Of a stretch of DNA of 64,000 bases, positions 45,273-56,655 are shown one piece after another. The notes beneath the pieces are model-generated. The model searched no databases. It saw only the letters and a program-made list of their open reading frames with translations, and had not been told where the DNA came from. Origin of the DNA: Flaccisagitta enflata (lineage: Eukaryota; Chaetognatha; Sagittoidea; Aphragmophora); the NCBI GenBank assembly GCA_965153355.1, contig OZ231126.1, positions 2,480,001 to 2,544,000 of the forward strand. Reading direction: 5' to 3'. How positions within the stretch are numbered: the stretch's first letter is position 1; every line of letters begins with the position of its first letter. The position numbers and the translations under genes were made by a program.

Positions 45273-45342
45273 CCAAAGGAGAGACAGACTTTTCTAGTTT
45301 TTAATAAAAAAAAAAATGATCTTGAAAAAAAAATTAAATCTG
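45273..45342 (+). CDS. Tentative exon 18: lysine-rich linker
   Basis: A good acceptor (TTTTTCTCTTCTCAG) opens a frame in the phase required by exon 17. It reads KERQTFLVFN then a Lys-rich run and DLEKKIKSG. A cut at TCTG|GTTATG gives the phase 1 needed by the SRCR exon, but this donor lacks G at +5. The frame also continues GYEIDNIIQ to a GTAACG at 45373, which would leave the wrong phase. Include only as a candidate. Confidence 0.35.
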
Positions 45343-45396
45343 GTTATGAAATAGATAATATAATTCAAGTAACGAGTATTCTGAGAATTCTCCTAT

Positions 45397-45627
<231 letters not shown>

Positions 45628-45687
45628 AGAGGCTGAATGCCCCTGACCATCTGTCCGCGTCAGTTTCGTGGCACCACGTCACTTTTT

Positions 45688-45760
45688 TGAAGGTGCGCCA
45701 ACGCACCTTTGTAACCGTTCGTGTCTTTCCATTGGTCTGTCTTTTTGTCACTCAAACGTT
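45688..45760 (+). mobile_element. Hairpin element head, GGTGCG stem
   Basis: GGTGCG-CCAA-CGCACC then TTTGTAACCGTTCGTGTC; perfect stem unlike other copies in sequence. Confidence 0.65.
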
Positions 45761-45819
45761 TAGCGATCCACCCCTTGCACCTTGTGGCTTACTTGGCTTT
45801 CTTCTACTACCCTACACAG

Positions 45820-46259
45820 CTCGCGATGGATTGACTCGAGTTGTAAACGGCCCAGATCTATATGATACGAGTATCTACCGCCCTACGTGCTTCATGGGAC
45901 GAATGGAAGTTATCAAGCCCAGCAAAGGGGTAAATCGATGGGGTCAAGTTTGCGATGATGGTATCAGATATAGCCATTCTGCTACCAATCGGGCTGGAGG
46001 CGTCGTTTGCCGGGATTTAGGCTACGATCTTGGTATCGCTTACGGCGTCACAATCCACGATATGTCCTTGTTCAATGGAGCACCCGCTTCTTTTCAAAAG
46101 TTCTGGATAGACGACCTAAAGTGTCATGACGGGAAGTTGCCTAAATATACTAGTATATTTCAATGTGGAAAAAAAGCTTATGGATCCCACAACTGTAATT
46201 TCTATAATCCCCCAGACTATTACGAGGAGACTGGAGTCGATTGCTCAAAACATTCGTGA
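45820..46259 (+). CDS. Last exon: SRCR (scavenger receptor cysteine-rich) domain
   Basis: The acceptor CTACCCTACACAG is followed by a 440-nt terminal exon entered in phase 1 and ending TGA at 46259. Domain blocks appear in the expected order: RVVNGPDL, GRMEV, WGQVCDDG, AGGVVCRDLGYDLG, FWIDDLKCHDG, FQCGKK, GSHNCNF and TGVDC. Seven cysteines are seen, six of them in the usual SRCR positions and one extra (TCFMG) near the start. The stretch between YDLG and FWIDD is longer than usual. SRCR domains are extracellular protein-interaction modules; ligand unknown. Upstream is a 227-bp GT microsatellite and a hairpin element, both intronic. Confidence 0.92.
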
Positions 46260-46405
46260 TGCGCCAAGTCCTTTCTTTGCGTGTTTATGCTTGAAACTTT
46301 AACGTGTTCATGTTTGTGACATGGAAAATGAAAAAAGTTCGTACTGCACAAAAATTTTCCTAGTCCACAAGTGGAAATGAAGCTAGGATTTGTGTAGACA
46401 GAAGA

Positions 46406-46411
46406 AATAAA
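46406..46411 (+). promoter_or_regulatory. Polyadenylation signal AATAAA
   Basis: AATAAA lies 147 nt after the stop codon of the SRCR exon and is followed by GGGTGTGCTCTC, a GT/T-rich stretch suitable as downstream element. Confidence 0.6.
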
Positions 46412-46539
46412 AGGGTGTGCTCTCAGGCGGATCACCCATTAGGTTTAAAAGGTTTTAGCCTAGGGCCACGCGTCACAGGGGGGGGGGGGTCGCGCCTGCA
46501 GTCCCCACACCAATAATAGATAAGAGAAAAAAAAGAAAA

Positions 46540-46900
46540 AAAAGAAAAAAAATGGAAAGGCCAACACCTATGAGACGAGTACAGGACTTACATAATTAAT
46601 TACATAATCACAAAACAAAAACGACTTTAACTGAATTTGATTGACTTAAGAAGACTTAAAATGATTGAAAATGACCTGAAATGACTTAAATTGACCTAAA
46701 CAGACTTGAATTGACCTAAAATGCTAAAAGGACTTAAGTGACTAAAATGACTCAAATTGACCTAGAATGACTTGAATTGACCTAGATTGACTTATGTTGA
46801 ATTTAACTGACCTCAATTGACATATATTGACCTAAATTTACTAAAAAGATAAGAATAAATAAAATGACCTAAAGTGGTTTAAAATGATCATATTTTACTT
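46540..46900. repeat. Minisatellite AATGACTTAA, with hairpin-family end
   Basis: GGCCAACACCTATGAGACGAG at 46559 followed by degenerate 10-bp units; inverse counterpart of 16820-17116. Confidence 0.7.
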
Positions 46901-47900
46901 AATTGATTTACAATGAGTTGGTAGGAAAAAATAAACATTGATTATTAATTTCGGAAACACTTTCTAGATTTAAAGTCATTACAGTCTATGGAAAGCTTAG
47001 TCCAAAAAAGCGTGATAGCTAATGGCAGTCGTAGAACTAATTCCTTTTAGCTAATAATTGAGGGCATTTTTTTGCAACCGTAGAAGGACCGTCAATACTA
47101 GAGATATAAGAGAAAAGCGGGGGACAAAATATAAGTTAAAACGACAAACTTAAATACGACTAAAATGCAACTCAAATAAGATTCAAATATAACTCAAACG
47201 CAACTGCAATAATAATTCAAATATTATTTACCAATGTTCCTGGACGAGGGTGAACGAACGAATTTAAACGAAAGCTAATTTATGCAATGACGAGAGACAA
47301 CAACACCAACTAAGGAAAGCAAATAGGAGGACACGGTCTACAAGACGCTTAAGTCAAGGTGCAAACGAAGGGGCAATTTTCATGGTCAAATCATATTCTA
47401 GAAAATAAATAAAATGATGAATTCACATTTCTTTAAAAAGAAATCATATTTTCAGTAAAACTTGTTTATTTGATTGCTTTGAGAATCATTTATGTGTACA
47501 AAATCAGTTGGAAAAAATTGTGAGAAAATAAAGAATTCCTTGACTTGTCTTACGTGAAATTCTTAATCTGTCTCTGAATACTTAAATTTGCACTTCTAAA
47601 AACATGGCCCTGTTCTTAAGACATATAAGAAAGGGGCCATGTTCTTAGAAATGCAAAATTTTGCATTCAGAGAGATATTAAGAATTTCATGCAAAATGAT
47701 TTTCCAAATTTTCATTTCCTGTGCACTGCAACTTAACGACTCGACTAACGGTTGACAAATCAGAGGACGAGGTAGGGGACATAAGAAACGATGAGGGTAA
47801 ACTAGGGCAAAACGCAAGGGGAAATGAGGTAGGGGACGGGCAAACCGTATACGATATGACGCTCACAAAATATGACGAGAATAAGTGACACTGTCATTTT
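46900..47900. repeat. Intergenic; one ~140-bp hairpin element
   Basis: 47555-47692: GAAATTCTTAATCTGTCTCTG pairs with CAGAGAGATATTAAGAATTTC; centre AACATGGCCC...GGGGCCATGTT. Nothing else recognised. Confidence 0.65.
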
Positions 47901-47924
47901 ATTCACTTCAGACGATTCAGTGAT

Positions 47925-48052
47925 TTTTGGTCAATTTAGATCATTTCGAGTCATTTAAAGACATTTTAGGTCATTAGAGGTCAATTTAAGTCATTTTAGT
48001 CATTTCATTCATTAAAGTCATTTTTGTGATTTTAGGTCAATTTAAGTCAATT
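47925..48052. repeat. AGTCATTTT minisatellite
   Basis: Degenerate ~10-bp units; resumes at 48460-48545 after the TIR element, showing insertion into the array. Confidence 0.7.
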
Positions 48053-48053
48053 T

Positions 48054-48452
48054 ACAGAGGAAGGAGAAATATAAGATGTGAACCCCCTAAAACTGTAGCA
48101 CCCCCCTTACAGCTCAAATTATATCAATAAATGATAAATTTAATGTTGCTAATTAAAGCTTATGACAATTCAAGTGGCGCCACCAAAGCAATTTTGCAAT
48201 TTCCATTCCAGTCTCAAATCATAATGGAAAATCCTTGATTTTAAGAACTTATAATAATAATTGATTTTAATACTTTATTAAGCTCTATCTTCACTTAAAA
48301 AAAAAAATAAATAATCGCTCTGGTGACGCCCCTGTATTGATTTAAACATTTTTCCTCTACCTTTAAAAAGTCTATAATCTAATCGATTAAAGCTGTAGGT
48401 GGGGTGCTACAGTTTTCAAGGGGTTCACGCCTTATATTAACCTTCTATCTGT
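48054..48452. mobile_element. ~400-bp TIR element inside AGTCATTTT array
   Basis: ACAGAGGAAGG...TAAGATGTGAACCCCCT at the left, AGGGGTTCACGCCTTATATT...TATCTGT at the right. Reverse-oriented relative of 28265-28664. Confidence 0.85.
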
Positions 48453-48539
48453 AGGTCATGGAAAGTCAATTTAAGTCAGTTCAGTCACTCAAGGCATTTC
48501 AGTCATTTCAGATCAGAACAGGTCAATTTAGAGAAAACA

Positions 48540-48735
48540 AGGCCAACACCTATAAGTCGCGTGCAAGACTTACAGACTTAAATTGACTTCGAATGACTTA
48601 TAATTACTTACTGACCAAAAATGACTCAGAATGACTAAAAATGACTTAGAATGACTAAGAATGCTTTAAAATTACTTAGAATACCTTAAAATTACTTAGA
48701 ATGACTTTAAATGACTTAAAGAAATAAAAGTGATA
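48540..48735. repeat. AATGACTTAG minisatellite with hairpin-family end
   Basis: AAGGCCAACACCTATAAGTC at 48542, then AATGACTTAG units. Confidence 0.7.
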
Positions 48736-48737
48736 AA

Positions 48738-49024
48738 AAACAAGGCCGGATATATGGCTACCGAAGTCGCATGAGGGTGGGCAGGGGCCATTTTTGAGGT
48801 AACCAGACCATTTGGGCAAGAGCAGTGAGGTCAAAGAAATAAAATTATAAAAAAAAGTAAAGTGTGACGGACCAACCAACCGACCGCCCAACCAACCGAC
48901 CGACGGACAAAGCAGGTTGTAGAGTCGCGTGCACGCGACTAAAAAAAAATGTGACCAACCAACCGACCGACCAACCAACCGACGGACAAAGCGGGTTGTA
49001 GAGTTGCATGCACGCGACTAAAAA
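48738..49024 (-). mobile_element. Two hairpin element copies, second lacking its 5' half
   Basis: 48741-48944 is full length (AAGGCCGGATATATGGCTAC ... GTCGCGTGCACGCGACTAAAAA). 48950-49024 repeats only the GGAC core and the tail (GTTGCATGCACGCGACTAAAAA). Confidence 0.8.
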
Positions 49025-49953
49025 GTGAATTTTGGCCATTTTGTCTCAATTTAAGCTTCGTAAAAGATTCAATTCAAACCCCTCAGATACCGCTCCATTT
49101 GCTTTGGCGAGTAGGCCTGCCCCAGTTGGGTCACATACCAAGGGCATTAGGCATGAAAAAAATTTGCAAAATCTATCTTACCACCAGACACTCCTGTCAT
49201 TCCAATTCGTGTACACGCTAAGTATGAGCCCGCTCTGATAACGGGAACAGGGTAAAAAATGACCCCAAAGTTTTGTTCAGGTGCCTTGTGTGTTAAATCA
49301 ACCTGATCTTACTTCAAGTGAAGGTTTTCAGCAAGAGTAAGTACACGTACTGACTGAGCTTCTCCATAAATTCTGGCGAAGTATCTTGCAATTACCGAGT
49401 CCTGTCTCCTCAAAAGTTTTCATGAACTGTACTTCATTTTGATTTCTGTTTCGATTTCTTTTTCTTTTTTTTTCTTTTTTTCTTATTTTTAAATCCTGCT
49501 GAGAAAACAAAAAGCAAGACCAAGTCAGAGTGCGTTTACGCGTTACGCCAAAGGGTAAGACAGTGACCACGACGAGGAACACGACGATGATCACGATGAT
49601 AAACTCAATGAAAAAACTGTGTGTGTGTGTGTGTGTGTTATTGAGTAAGGCTGTGCAATGCAACGCTTTTGAAGTGCAGTTTTCTGAGCTCTTCAAAAAG
49701 ATAAGAAAACTGCTATGATAATTTCAGAGCTACTTGAAACCTAGGTATTTTTTATGAACTACGTAAAAAAAGAAATGAGACAGACAAAGCAAGAGAGGAT
49801 ATAGTGACAAACATGTTTCATTTCCAGACAGCATATTTCACGCGGGACCGGAAATAGAAAATTCATGCTTGACGACAATTGACGACGTCCTTGCCGCAAA
49901 TTAACGGCGAAAGATGAAAATGATCGGCCAAATCTAGGTATTTAAGAAGCTGC

Positions 49954-49954
<1 letters not shown>

Positions 49955-50021
<67 letters not shown>
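49955..50021. repeat. GA microsatellite
   Basis: (GA)n about 66 bp. Confidence 0.95.
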
Positions 50022-50023
<2 letters not shown>

Positions 50024-50085
50024 CATTTGTACAGACAACCCTGAGATTCCATCAGACTTAGAATTCTTGACAACTTGATTTCAGG

Positions 50086-51192
50086 GAAAGAGGAGCATCG
50101 GAAACCTGGAAAGCTCGTTCTTCTTTGGACCCTCAAGATATCCTCATCACATCATCCAACACAGAATTTCAGGTCCTAATCTTTCTTTACCCAGCATCCA
50201 TCACAGTTGGGTGCTTCACATAGCAAAAGTTAGGAGTATCCCTTCACCCTACTTGGGTAATGTGGAGGAGCAAAAATCCTGAAGATAACCATTTTCCTTT
50301 TTTCAAAAATCCTTCATCTTCCGTTTTTGTTTTGGCTTTAAAGTTTCCACAGATTTCCCAGAATTCAGCAAAATCCTGTATAATTTTAGTACAAAAAAGA
50401 CAATTACCATATTTTTTCTAAAAAGTGCCCCGGGCGCTTTTGAAATCGAAATAAAATTTGGTTTTTTAACCCTCCAATTAGCGCCCCCTTTATATTGTAG
50501 ATACATAAACTGTCATTCAGTCTATCTTTTTCATGAAACACTACCAAAATGCTAAATTTGACTCAAAATGGAGATATTCTTTGCATATATCTGTTTGAAA
50601 GTCTTTGAAACTGGCTCATTGTGTTTTATATCATCATTTTATTCAATATTTCTGTTCAAATCTTTTCTGAAAAGTATAACACTAAGAAAAAAAAAGGGGG
50701 GGAGCTTTTTGGAGGGGGGGTGCTTTTGAGAAAAAATACGGTATTTGTTTTAAAAAATCATGAAGTTTATAAAAATAAATGATAATATCAAATCATAAGC
50801 TAATAAAAAGCTTATGAAGAGGAAAATTAATAATTCTTTTAAAAATAGAAATTGATAAAAGCTAATTCAAAGAATGTTAGCATTTTGTTTTATCCTACTG
50901 CATTATGTAAATTAAGTCCTTTAAAACAATTTTCTAAAAAACGGAAGATGAACGATTTTTGATAAAAGAAAAATGGTAAGGGTCTTAAAATTGGCCACTC
51001 CATATTAGGTAAAGAGGGTGAAAAGAAATAACCAACTTATTCTATTTGAAGCACCCAACCATCACAGGTTATACGTGGAGACGCACTCGAAAGCACGCTT
51101 TTCTAAGGACGTTTCATATCATTTTTTTGCCTATTTGCCTGTTGTTAAATTTCTGCAGCCTGGTATTGAATACCCAAAAGGGAGCTTTTTGA
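50086..51192 (+). pseudogene. Open frame interrupted by an 852-bp TIR element
   Basis: After ATTTCAG at 50084 the frame ERGASETWKARSSLDPQD continues to the element at 50207; with the element and one copy of its 9-bp duplication removed, the frame continues without a stop for about 40 more codons (GYTWRRTRKHAF...) to TGA at 51190. A continuous ~80-codon frame across the target site is suggestive of an interrupted coding sequence, but homology is unknown and chance cannot be excluded. Confidence 0.25.
50207..51058. mobile_element. 852-bp TIR element with 9-bp target duplication
   Basis: TTGGGTGCTTCACATAGCAA at the left and inverse ...TGAAGCACCCAA at the right, flanked by CCATCACAG on both sides (50198-50206, 51059-51067). 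Long TIR plus 9-bp duplication fits a Mutator-like element; no transposase. Confidence 0.85.
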
Positions 51193-52022
51193 GTGCCTCA
51201 TATTGCAAAAGTTGGGAATATCCTTACACCCTGCTTACCTTATATATAGAGGTTAATTTTTTCATACAAACTATTCTAAATATTGTTTTTTTTTTAGAAA
51301 AAAAAAACTAAATAAAAAATTATTCAGGGGTGCATATCGTTCTATGACCATTGATTTTCTTCCCCGCAATGTGTTGCATTACATTAAAATGATTTTCTTG
51401 CTCAGATAGCTATTAAACAGTGTTTCCAAGGTTTAAATAGTGGCAAATTGTGTTTTACTAATCAGTATTTATAATTTGGTACTGCCAATAATTTTATTTT
51501 TTTTTTATTTTTTTTTTCCTCCCTTAAGTTTTTTCCTCCACCTCTAAACCCTTTAATTATTCCCCCCCCCCTTCCCACTGTAAACAGGCCTGGAATTTTT
51601 CCTTCTCATTGATTTCTGTTGATAACTTCAACATTGGGGAAAAGCTCCCACACTCATGGCCTAGATAACCTCCTTATTGACTAGCTGATAGGTTCATCAG
51701 ATTTTTTTTTCATATTTTGTTTTTACCTAAACGGAAAAGAGAAAAAGTAGGACCACTGTCCTAATAGTGAAGAACAATATGCTGATTGGGAATGCTAAAC
51801 GTGAGCTCGATCGGGCAAGTATTTCTAATTTTAAAGCGCCGGGACTAAAAATACAGAAAGGAAATTGTTCAAAATTATCTATAATTTCTGATGTCTTAAC
51901 TAAAAAAAAAAAAAATAAATAATTTTAGATATCAAAATGATCTTCAAGATTTTTTTTCTTCTCTGTATCATATAAGCAGGGTAAAGGGATACTTTCAACT
52001 TTTGCTATATGAAGCACCCAAG
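51190..52022. mobile_element. Second TTGGGTGCTTC-family copy, left end decayed
   Basis: TGCAAAAGTTGGGAATATCC at 51203; right end CAACTTTTGCTATATGAAGC and ACCCAA. Confidence 0.7.
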
Positions 52023-52069
52023 GACTGGCTTTAGAGGGGAAGCGAGAGCAAGTTGGGATTGGGAAATAA

Positions 52070-52178
52070 CGAGGCCAAGTAAGGTGCGACGTATGGATCG
52101 TAGAATGAATGCGTTACCCTACCAACCGACTGAATGACGGACACAGCCAGTTATAGAGGTGCTTTGTCGCACCTAAAA
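52070..52178 (-). mobile_element. Hairpin element, AGGTGC stem
   Basis: AAGTAAGGTGCGACGTATGG ... AGTTATAGAGGTGCTTTGTC, hairpin AGGTGC-TTTGTC-GCACCT then AAAAA. Confidence 0.75.
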
Positions 52179-52877
52179 ATCGCCATACATCAATATTATA
52201 TATCTAGTTTATATTGGGAGGTCGCTTCTGGTCGGTGCGGGGTGAGAGAGAGTGACAGACACAGAAAGACAGACAGACACAGACAGAATCGTTTACAGAT
52301 AATTTCCGTATTGCATCCTGCTTCAGTGTTGTATTTCTTGTTCTTTTGAAACAAATAGAAATCTCATCTCATACAAAAATTATTGTGTTATGCTAGAATT
52401 TATTTTAGCCTCCTTAGTCAGTGTCCCGTGGGGAGGTGGGGAAATTCGTTGGAAGGAAGGGGTTACTGTATGTAAAAGAGGCTATTGCAAGATCAGTGAT
52501 AGGGGAAAAACCAGCTGCCAGTTAGTCAGACTTCGATTAGCTTCAGACGCAACAGTTAGTTAGATTGGTCCCGGACTTAGAAAAAAAGTGAGCAATTTTG
52601 TCCAGAGAACTGCAAAGGCGGTTTTTCCGAAAAGGTGCAGCAGAGATGCAGCCAAGGTTCAAACTAAAAATACAAGCGCTTAGCTGAGATGAGGCACTGC
52701 GCCTGGCTGGTGCCGCCAAGATCAAGGTATGTTTTTCGCCCAAACATTGGCTTAGGGATGTTCAGACAGTGGTTGTGAACCAGTTGTCCGCAACAATATT
52801 GTGACCCCATATCACTTGTTACTATGACAACACCGATAAGCTACTGTTACAAAAAAAAAATTTGACCATTATATGTT

Positions 52878-53025
52878 CTTAGTCGCGGACACGCGACTCT
52901 ACACCTTACTGTGTAGGTCGGTAGGTCGGTAGATCTATCCGTCACATTTTTGAATTCCAAGCGGTTTTTGCATTACTGCTCCTGCCCAACCGTCCGCGAC
53001 TAGAATGCCGTGTATCCGGCCTTGT
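52878..53025 (+). mobile_element. Hairpin element, GTCGCG-GACA-CGCGAC
   Basis: Head at 52884, GTCGGTAGG run, right end GCCCAACCGTCCGCGACT then GCCGTGTATCCGGCCTTGTTT. Confidence 0.75.
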
Positions 53026-53370
53026 TTGATGAACACTTTAGTGCAACCTATCAAATGAAAGGAAAATTTGTCAAAATTACAAATTTGCAAACATAAATGT
53101 AATATTAATTCATTCTTCTTACAAAATTTTGAAAATCAGAGATACTTTCTAAAAAATTGCTCTAAGAATGATTTTATTTTTGGCAGACATGTGTTTACAC
53201 TGTCTGGACTGCTCTGTGCTGATAATTGGGCGGATCACGCACCTTGATCCTGGCGGCACAATCCAGGTGCAGAGAAAGAAAGTTGTTATTTTATCCATCA
53301 TTCATTTGTGAAATCTTGAAACACCCTGTACTGATAATCCATAGGCCTAACAGAAAGAAATGATAAATCA

Positions 53371-53557
53371 ATGTGTAACGCAGCTTGTATTTGTTCTCTT
53401 TTGGCTGTTGTGGGTCAGTCAAGTGACAGTCTCAGCTATTTAGAAGCCAGATTGCAAGGTTGTAATGAGCAAAAAAGACAAAATGTCTTGTTGAGGGAGG
53501 ATGGAAGATATCTGACCTGGTCAAATTTCAATGATATGAGAACAGAATGTAGGGAAG
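53371..53557 (+). CDS. Candidate first coding exon with signal peptide
   Basis: ATG followed by a short hydrophobic segment (CNAACICSLLAVVG), then a hydrophilic coding-like stretch with REDGRYLTWSNFNDM and three further cysteines, ending GAAG|GTTAGC in phase 1, the phase common in the large gene to the left. An alternative ATG at 53360 opens a different frame (VTQLVFVLFWLLWVSQVTV) that also looks like a signal peptide but stops after 27 codons. Could be exon 1 of a second gene, perhaps a relative of the upstream one; family not recognised. Confidence 0.4.
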
Positions 53558-54235
53558 GTTAGCAGAGAGATAAAATGAAGATTGATTAATTGATAGATAG
53601 AAGGATAGATTCAAATGTTTCATGATGGCCGGAGAGGTGGCCTAATGTTGCATGCGATTTGGGCGGGGGTAGGAGCAATGATGCAGAAGCTTTGGACAAT
53701 GATTCACTCATTGTTTTGACTCCTTTAAAATTACGTTTGGAGTTACTTGCAGAATACAATGGTACTTAACGGAATATAACATACTGATGTAAAGATAAAC
53801 AATCATCATGTCCAACTTCTGATTACTGGTTTCACCATATTCCGTAATCTGTAGTATCTGTGATTACTTCCTACTTGTATTTTTTTTCATTTTTGCTCAC
53901 TTAACCCCAAAAATGTGTGTTTCTTTGGGGCACAATTTTGAGAGTTCTAGTTGTGCTAGAGGGCTGAAATTTTGCACGGAGACTTAGTAAGGGATAAGGA
54001 ACAAATGGTGGTAAGAATTAGAATTGTAGATTTTTTCTACTCAAACTTATACGAACCTTAAGTCATTTTAGGTCATTTCAATTCATTTTTAGGTATTAAA
54101 AGTCATCTGGATCCAGTGAAAGTCATTTTTTCTGCATCATTGCATATACTACCTATAGCTCATCCTTGTGTCTTCTTGATCCAGAAATTATTTTGGGGGA
54201 TAAGACTTGGTGAATTGCCTAAGCAGCCCTTGAAA

Positions 54236-54540
54236 TTTTTAGTCACGTTCTACGTGACTCTATGACCCGCTATGTTGGTCGGTTGGTCGGTCCATCCATC
54301 CGTCCATCCGTCCACACGCGACTAGGGTAGCCGTGTATCTGGCCTTGTTGATCACTGCCCCTGCTCACCCCACGCGACTTCGGTAGCCGTGTATAAGGCC
54401 TTGTTTCAGCCACAGGCGTTTTTTCAGTCAAGTTTTTAGTTGCAGACAAGCAACTCTATAAGAGGCCTTGTCCGTCTGTTGGTCTGTTGGTCCGTCGGTC
54501 CATTGGTCCGTCGGTCCGTTGGTCCGTCGTCATGCTCGTG
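54236..54540 (+). mobile_element. Three hairpin element pieces (GTCACGT and GTTGC stems)
   Basis: 54241: GTCACGT-TCT-ACGTGAC; 54350-54404 an isolated right end; 54444: GTTGC-AGACAA-GCAAC followed by TCTATAAGAGG and GTCGGTCCGTTGG. Confidence 0.75.
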
Positions 54541-54679
54541 TTGTCACGCTCAAACTGAAAACGCGAAAAACGTGTATTTTTGATGCTACAGTTAGTATTG
54601 TTTGTGTGTGAGTGTGTTGGAGGGGGGTTGGGAGTGTGGTTTAAACCTCAAGCGTAAAAGTGCTATACTTTCTTATAAC

Positions 54680-55045
54680 GCTAACCCTAACCCTAACCCT
54701 AACCCGCGACGCTCATGAGCGGGTGCATGTCGCTCACTTACTGAAACATTAACCCTAATCTCCAAACCCTAACCCTAACCTCCAAACCCTAACCCTAACC
54801 TTATTTGACTTCACTTTGGAGGTATATGGGTTAGGGTTAGGGTTAGGGTTAGGGTTTGACTTCACTGTTGAGGTATATGTTGCGGGTTAGGGTTAGGGTT
54901 AGGGTTAAACTTCACTTTGGAGGTTTATGTTGCGGGTTAGGGTTAGGGTTAGGGTTTGACTTCACTTTGGAGGAATATGTTGCGGGTTAGGGTTAGGGTT
55001 GAGGGTTAGGGTTGGAGTGGAGAGGTTAGGGTTAACCTAACCCGT
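54680..55045. repeat. Interstitial telomere-like array, divergent orientation
   Basis: (CCCTAA)n blocks at 54684-54800, then (TTAGGG)n blocks at 54832-55035, the latter in ~60-bp higher-order units with TTTGACTTCACTTTGGAGG. Confidence 0.9.
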
Positions 55046-55394
55046 TTAGGTGAGTGAATGGGTTTTCATTTTCTTATGAGAAAGTTGAGGATGTCCATCG
55101 AGCGATTGGGGCCTCCAATGAAATTGAAAGGGTAAGTAAATTTGATAATTCTCTTTCATTTGGTGCCAAGCAGAATGCTCTACAACAAATATTTTTGTCC
55201 GCGACGGAATACCATTCCGACGCGGACTATAATTCGAGGCGGGTGGGTGTCGTCGTTGTCGTCGTCGTTGTTGTCGTTGTCGTCGTCCACACTTTTAAAA
55301 ATGGGCTAACTTTTGAACGCCTTGACCGATTTGCTTCATATTTGGAGGGAAGTTGTATTAGGGTAAGCCGCTTTGCAGCCTATGCGTATGTTAT

Positions 55395-56200
55395 GATCCG
55401 ACCCACCCAACCGGCCCAACCAGCCTACCAGCCTAAAAGTGAAAAATGTACATAACTTCGGCATTTTTTAACCGATATGGTTCAAATTTGGTATGTAGTC
55501 CCTAAATGGAAGAACTCAACATATGTATTTGAATTGTAAAGATTTTAGCATGCTAACCGGCCAAACCGGCCTACCAACCAACCAGCCTACCAGCCTAAAA
55601 GTGAAAAACGTGCATAACTTTGGCATTTTTAAACCGATTTGGTCAAAACTTGGTATGCAGTCTCTAAATGGTAGGACTCAACTTATGTACTTGATTTGTA
55701 AAGATTTTAGCATGCTAACCAGCCAAACCGGCCTACCACCCAACCAGCCTACCAGCCTAAAAGTGAAAAACGTGCATAACTTTGGCATTTTTCAACCAAT
55801 TTGGTTAAAACTTGGTATGTAGTCTCTAAATGGAAGGACTCAACATATGTATTTGATTTGTAAAGATTTTAGCATGCTAAACGGCCAAACCGGCCTACCA
55901 CCCAACTAGCCTACCAGCCTAAAAGTGAAAAACGTGCATAACTTTGGCATTTTTCTACCGATTTGGTTAAAATTTGGTATGTAGTCCCTAAATGGAAGAA
56001 CTCAACATATGTATTTGAATTGTAAAGATTTTAGCATGCTAACCGGCCAAACCGGCCTACCACCCAACCAGCCTAAAAGTGAGAAACGTGCATAACTTTG
56101 GCATTTTTCAACCGATTTGGTTAGGACTTGGTATGTAGTCTTTAAATGGAAGGACTCAACATATGTATTTGATTTGTAAAGATTATAGCATGCTAACTGG
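55395..56200. repeat. 162-bp satellite, 5 units
   Basis: TTTTAGCATGCTAACCGGCC recurs at about 55540, 55702, 55865, 56027 and (variant) 56181. Units include GTGAAAAACGTGCATAACTT and a CCAACCAGCCTACCAGCC stretch. Confidence 0.9.
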
Positions 56201-56216
56201 CCAAACCGACCAAACA

Positions 56217-56655
56217 GCCGTTTGACAACGCCATTTGACAACGCCATTTGACAACGCCATTTGACAACGCCATTTGACAACGCCATTTGACAACGCCGTT
56301 TGACAACGCCGTTTGACAACGCCGTTTGACAACGCCGTTTGACAACGCCGTTTGACAACGCCGTTTGACAACGCCGTTTGACAACGCCGTTTGACAACGC
56401 CGTTTGACAACGCCGTTTGACAACGCCGTTTGACAACGCCGTTTGACAACGCCGTTTGACAACGCCGTATGCCAACGCCGTATGCCAACGCCGTATGCCA
56501 ACGCCGTATGACAACGCCGTATGACAACGCCGTATGACAACGCCGTATGACAACGCCGTATGACAACGCCGTTTGACAACGCCGTTTGACAACGCCGTTT
56601 GACAACGCCGTTTGACAACGCAGTTTGACAACGCCGTTTGACAACGCCGTTTGAC
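56217..56655. repeat. 13-bp satellite TTTGACAACGCCG, ~34 units
   Basis: Unit variants come in blocks: CCATTTGACAACG, CCGTTTGACAACG, CCGTATGCCAACG, CCGTATGACAACG. All minus-strand frames are open, giving 150-209-codon artefact ORFs. Confidence 0.95.

Noticed and set aside
54680-55045. Chromosome end or telomere fusion
   Set aside because: Orientation is CCCTAA then TTAGGG, not the TTAGGG-CCCTAA of a fusion, and unique sequence flanks both sides.
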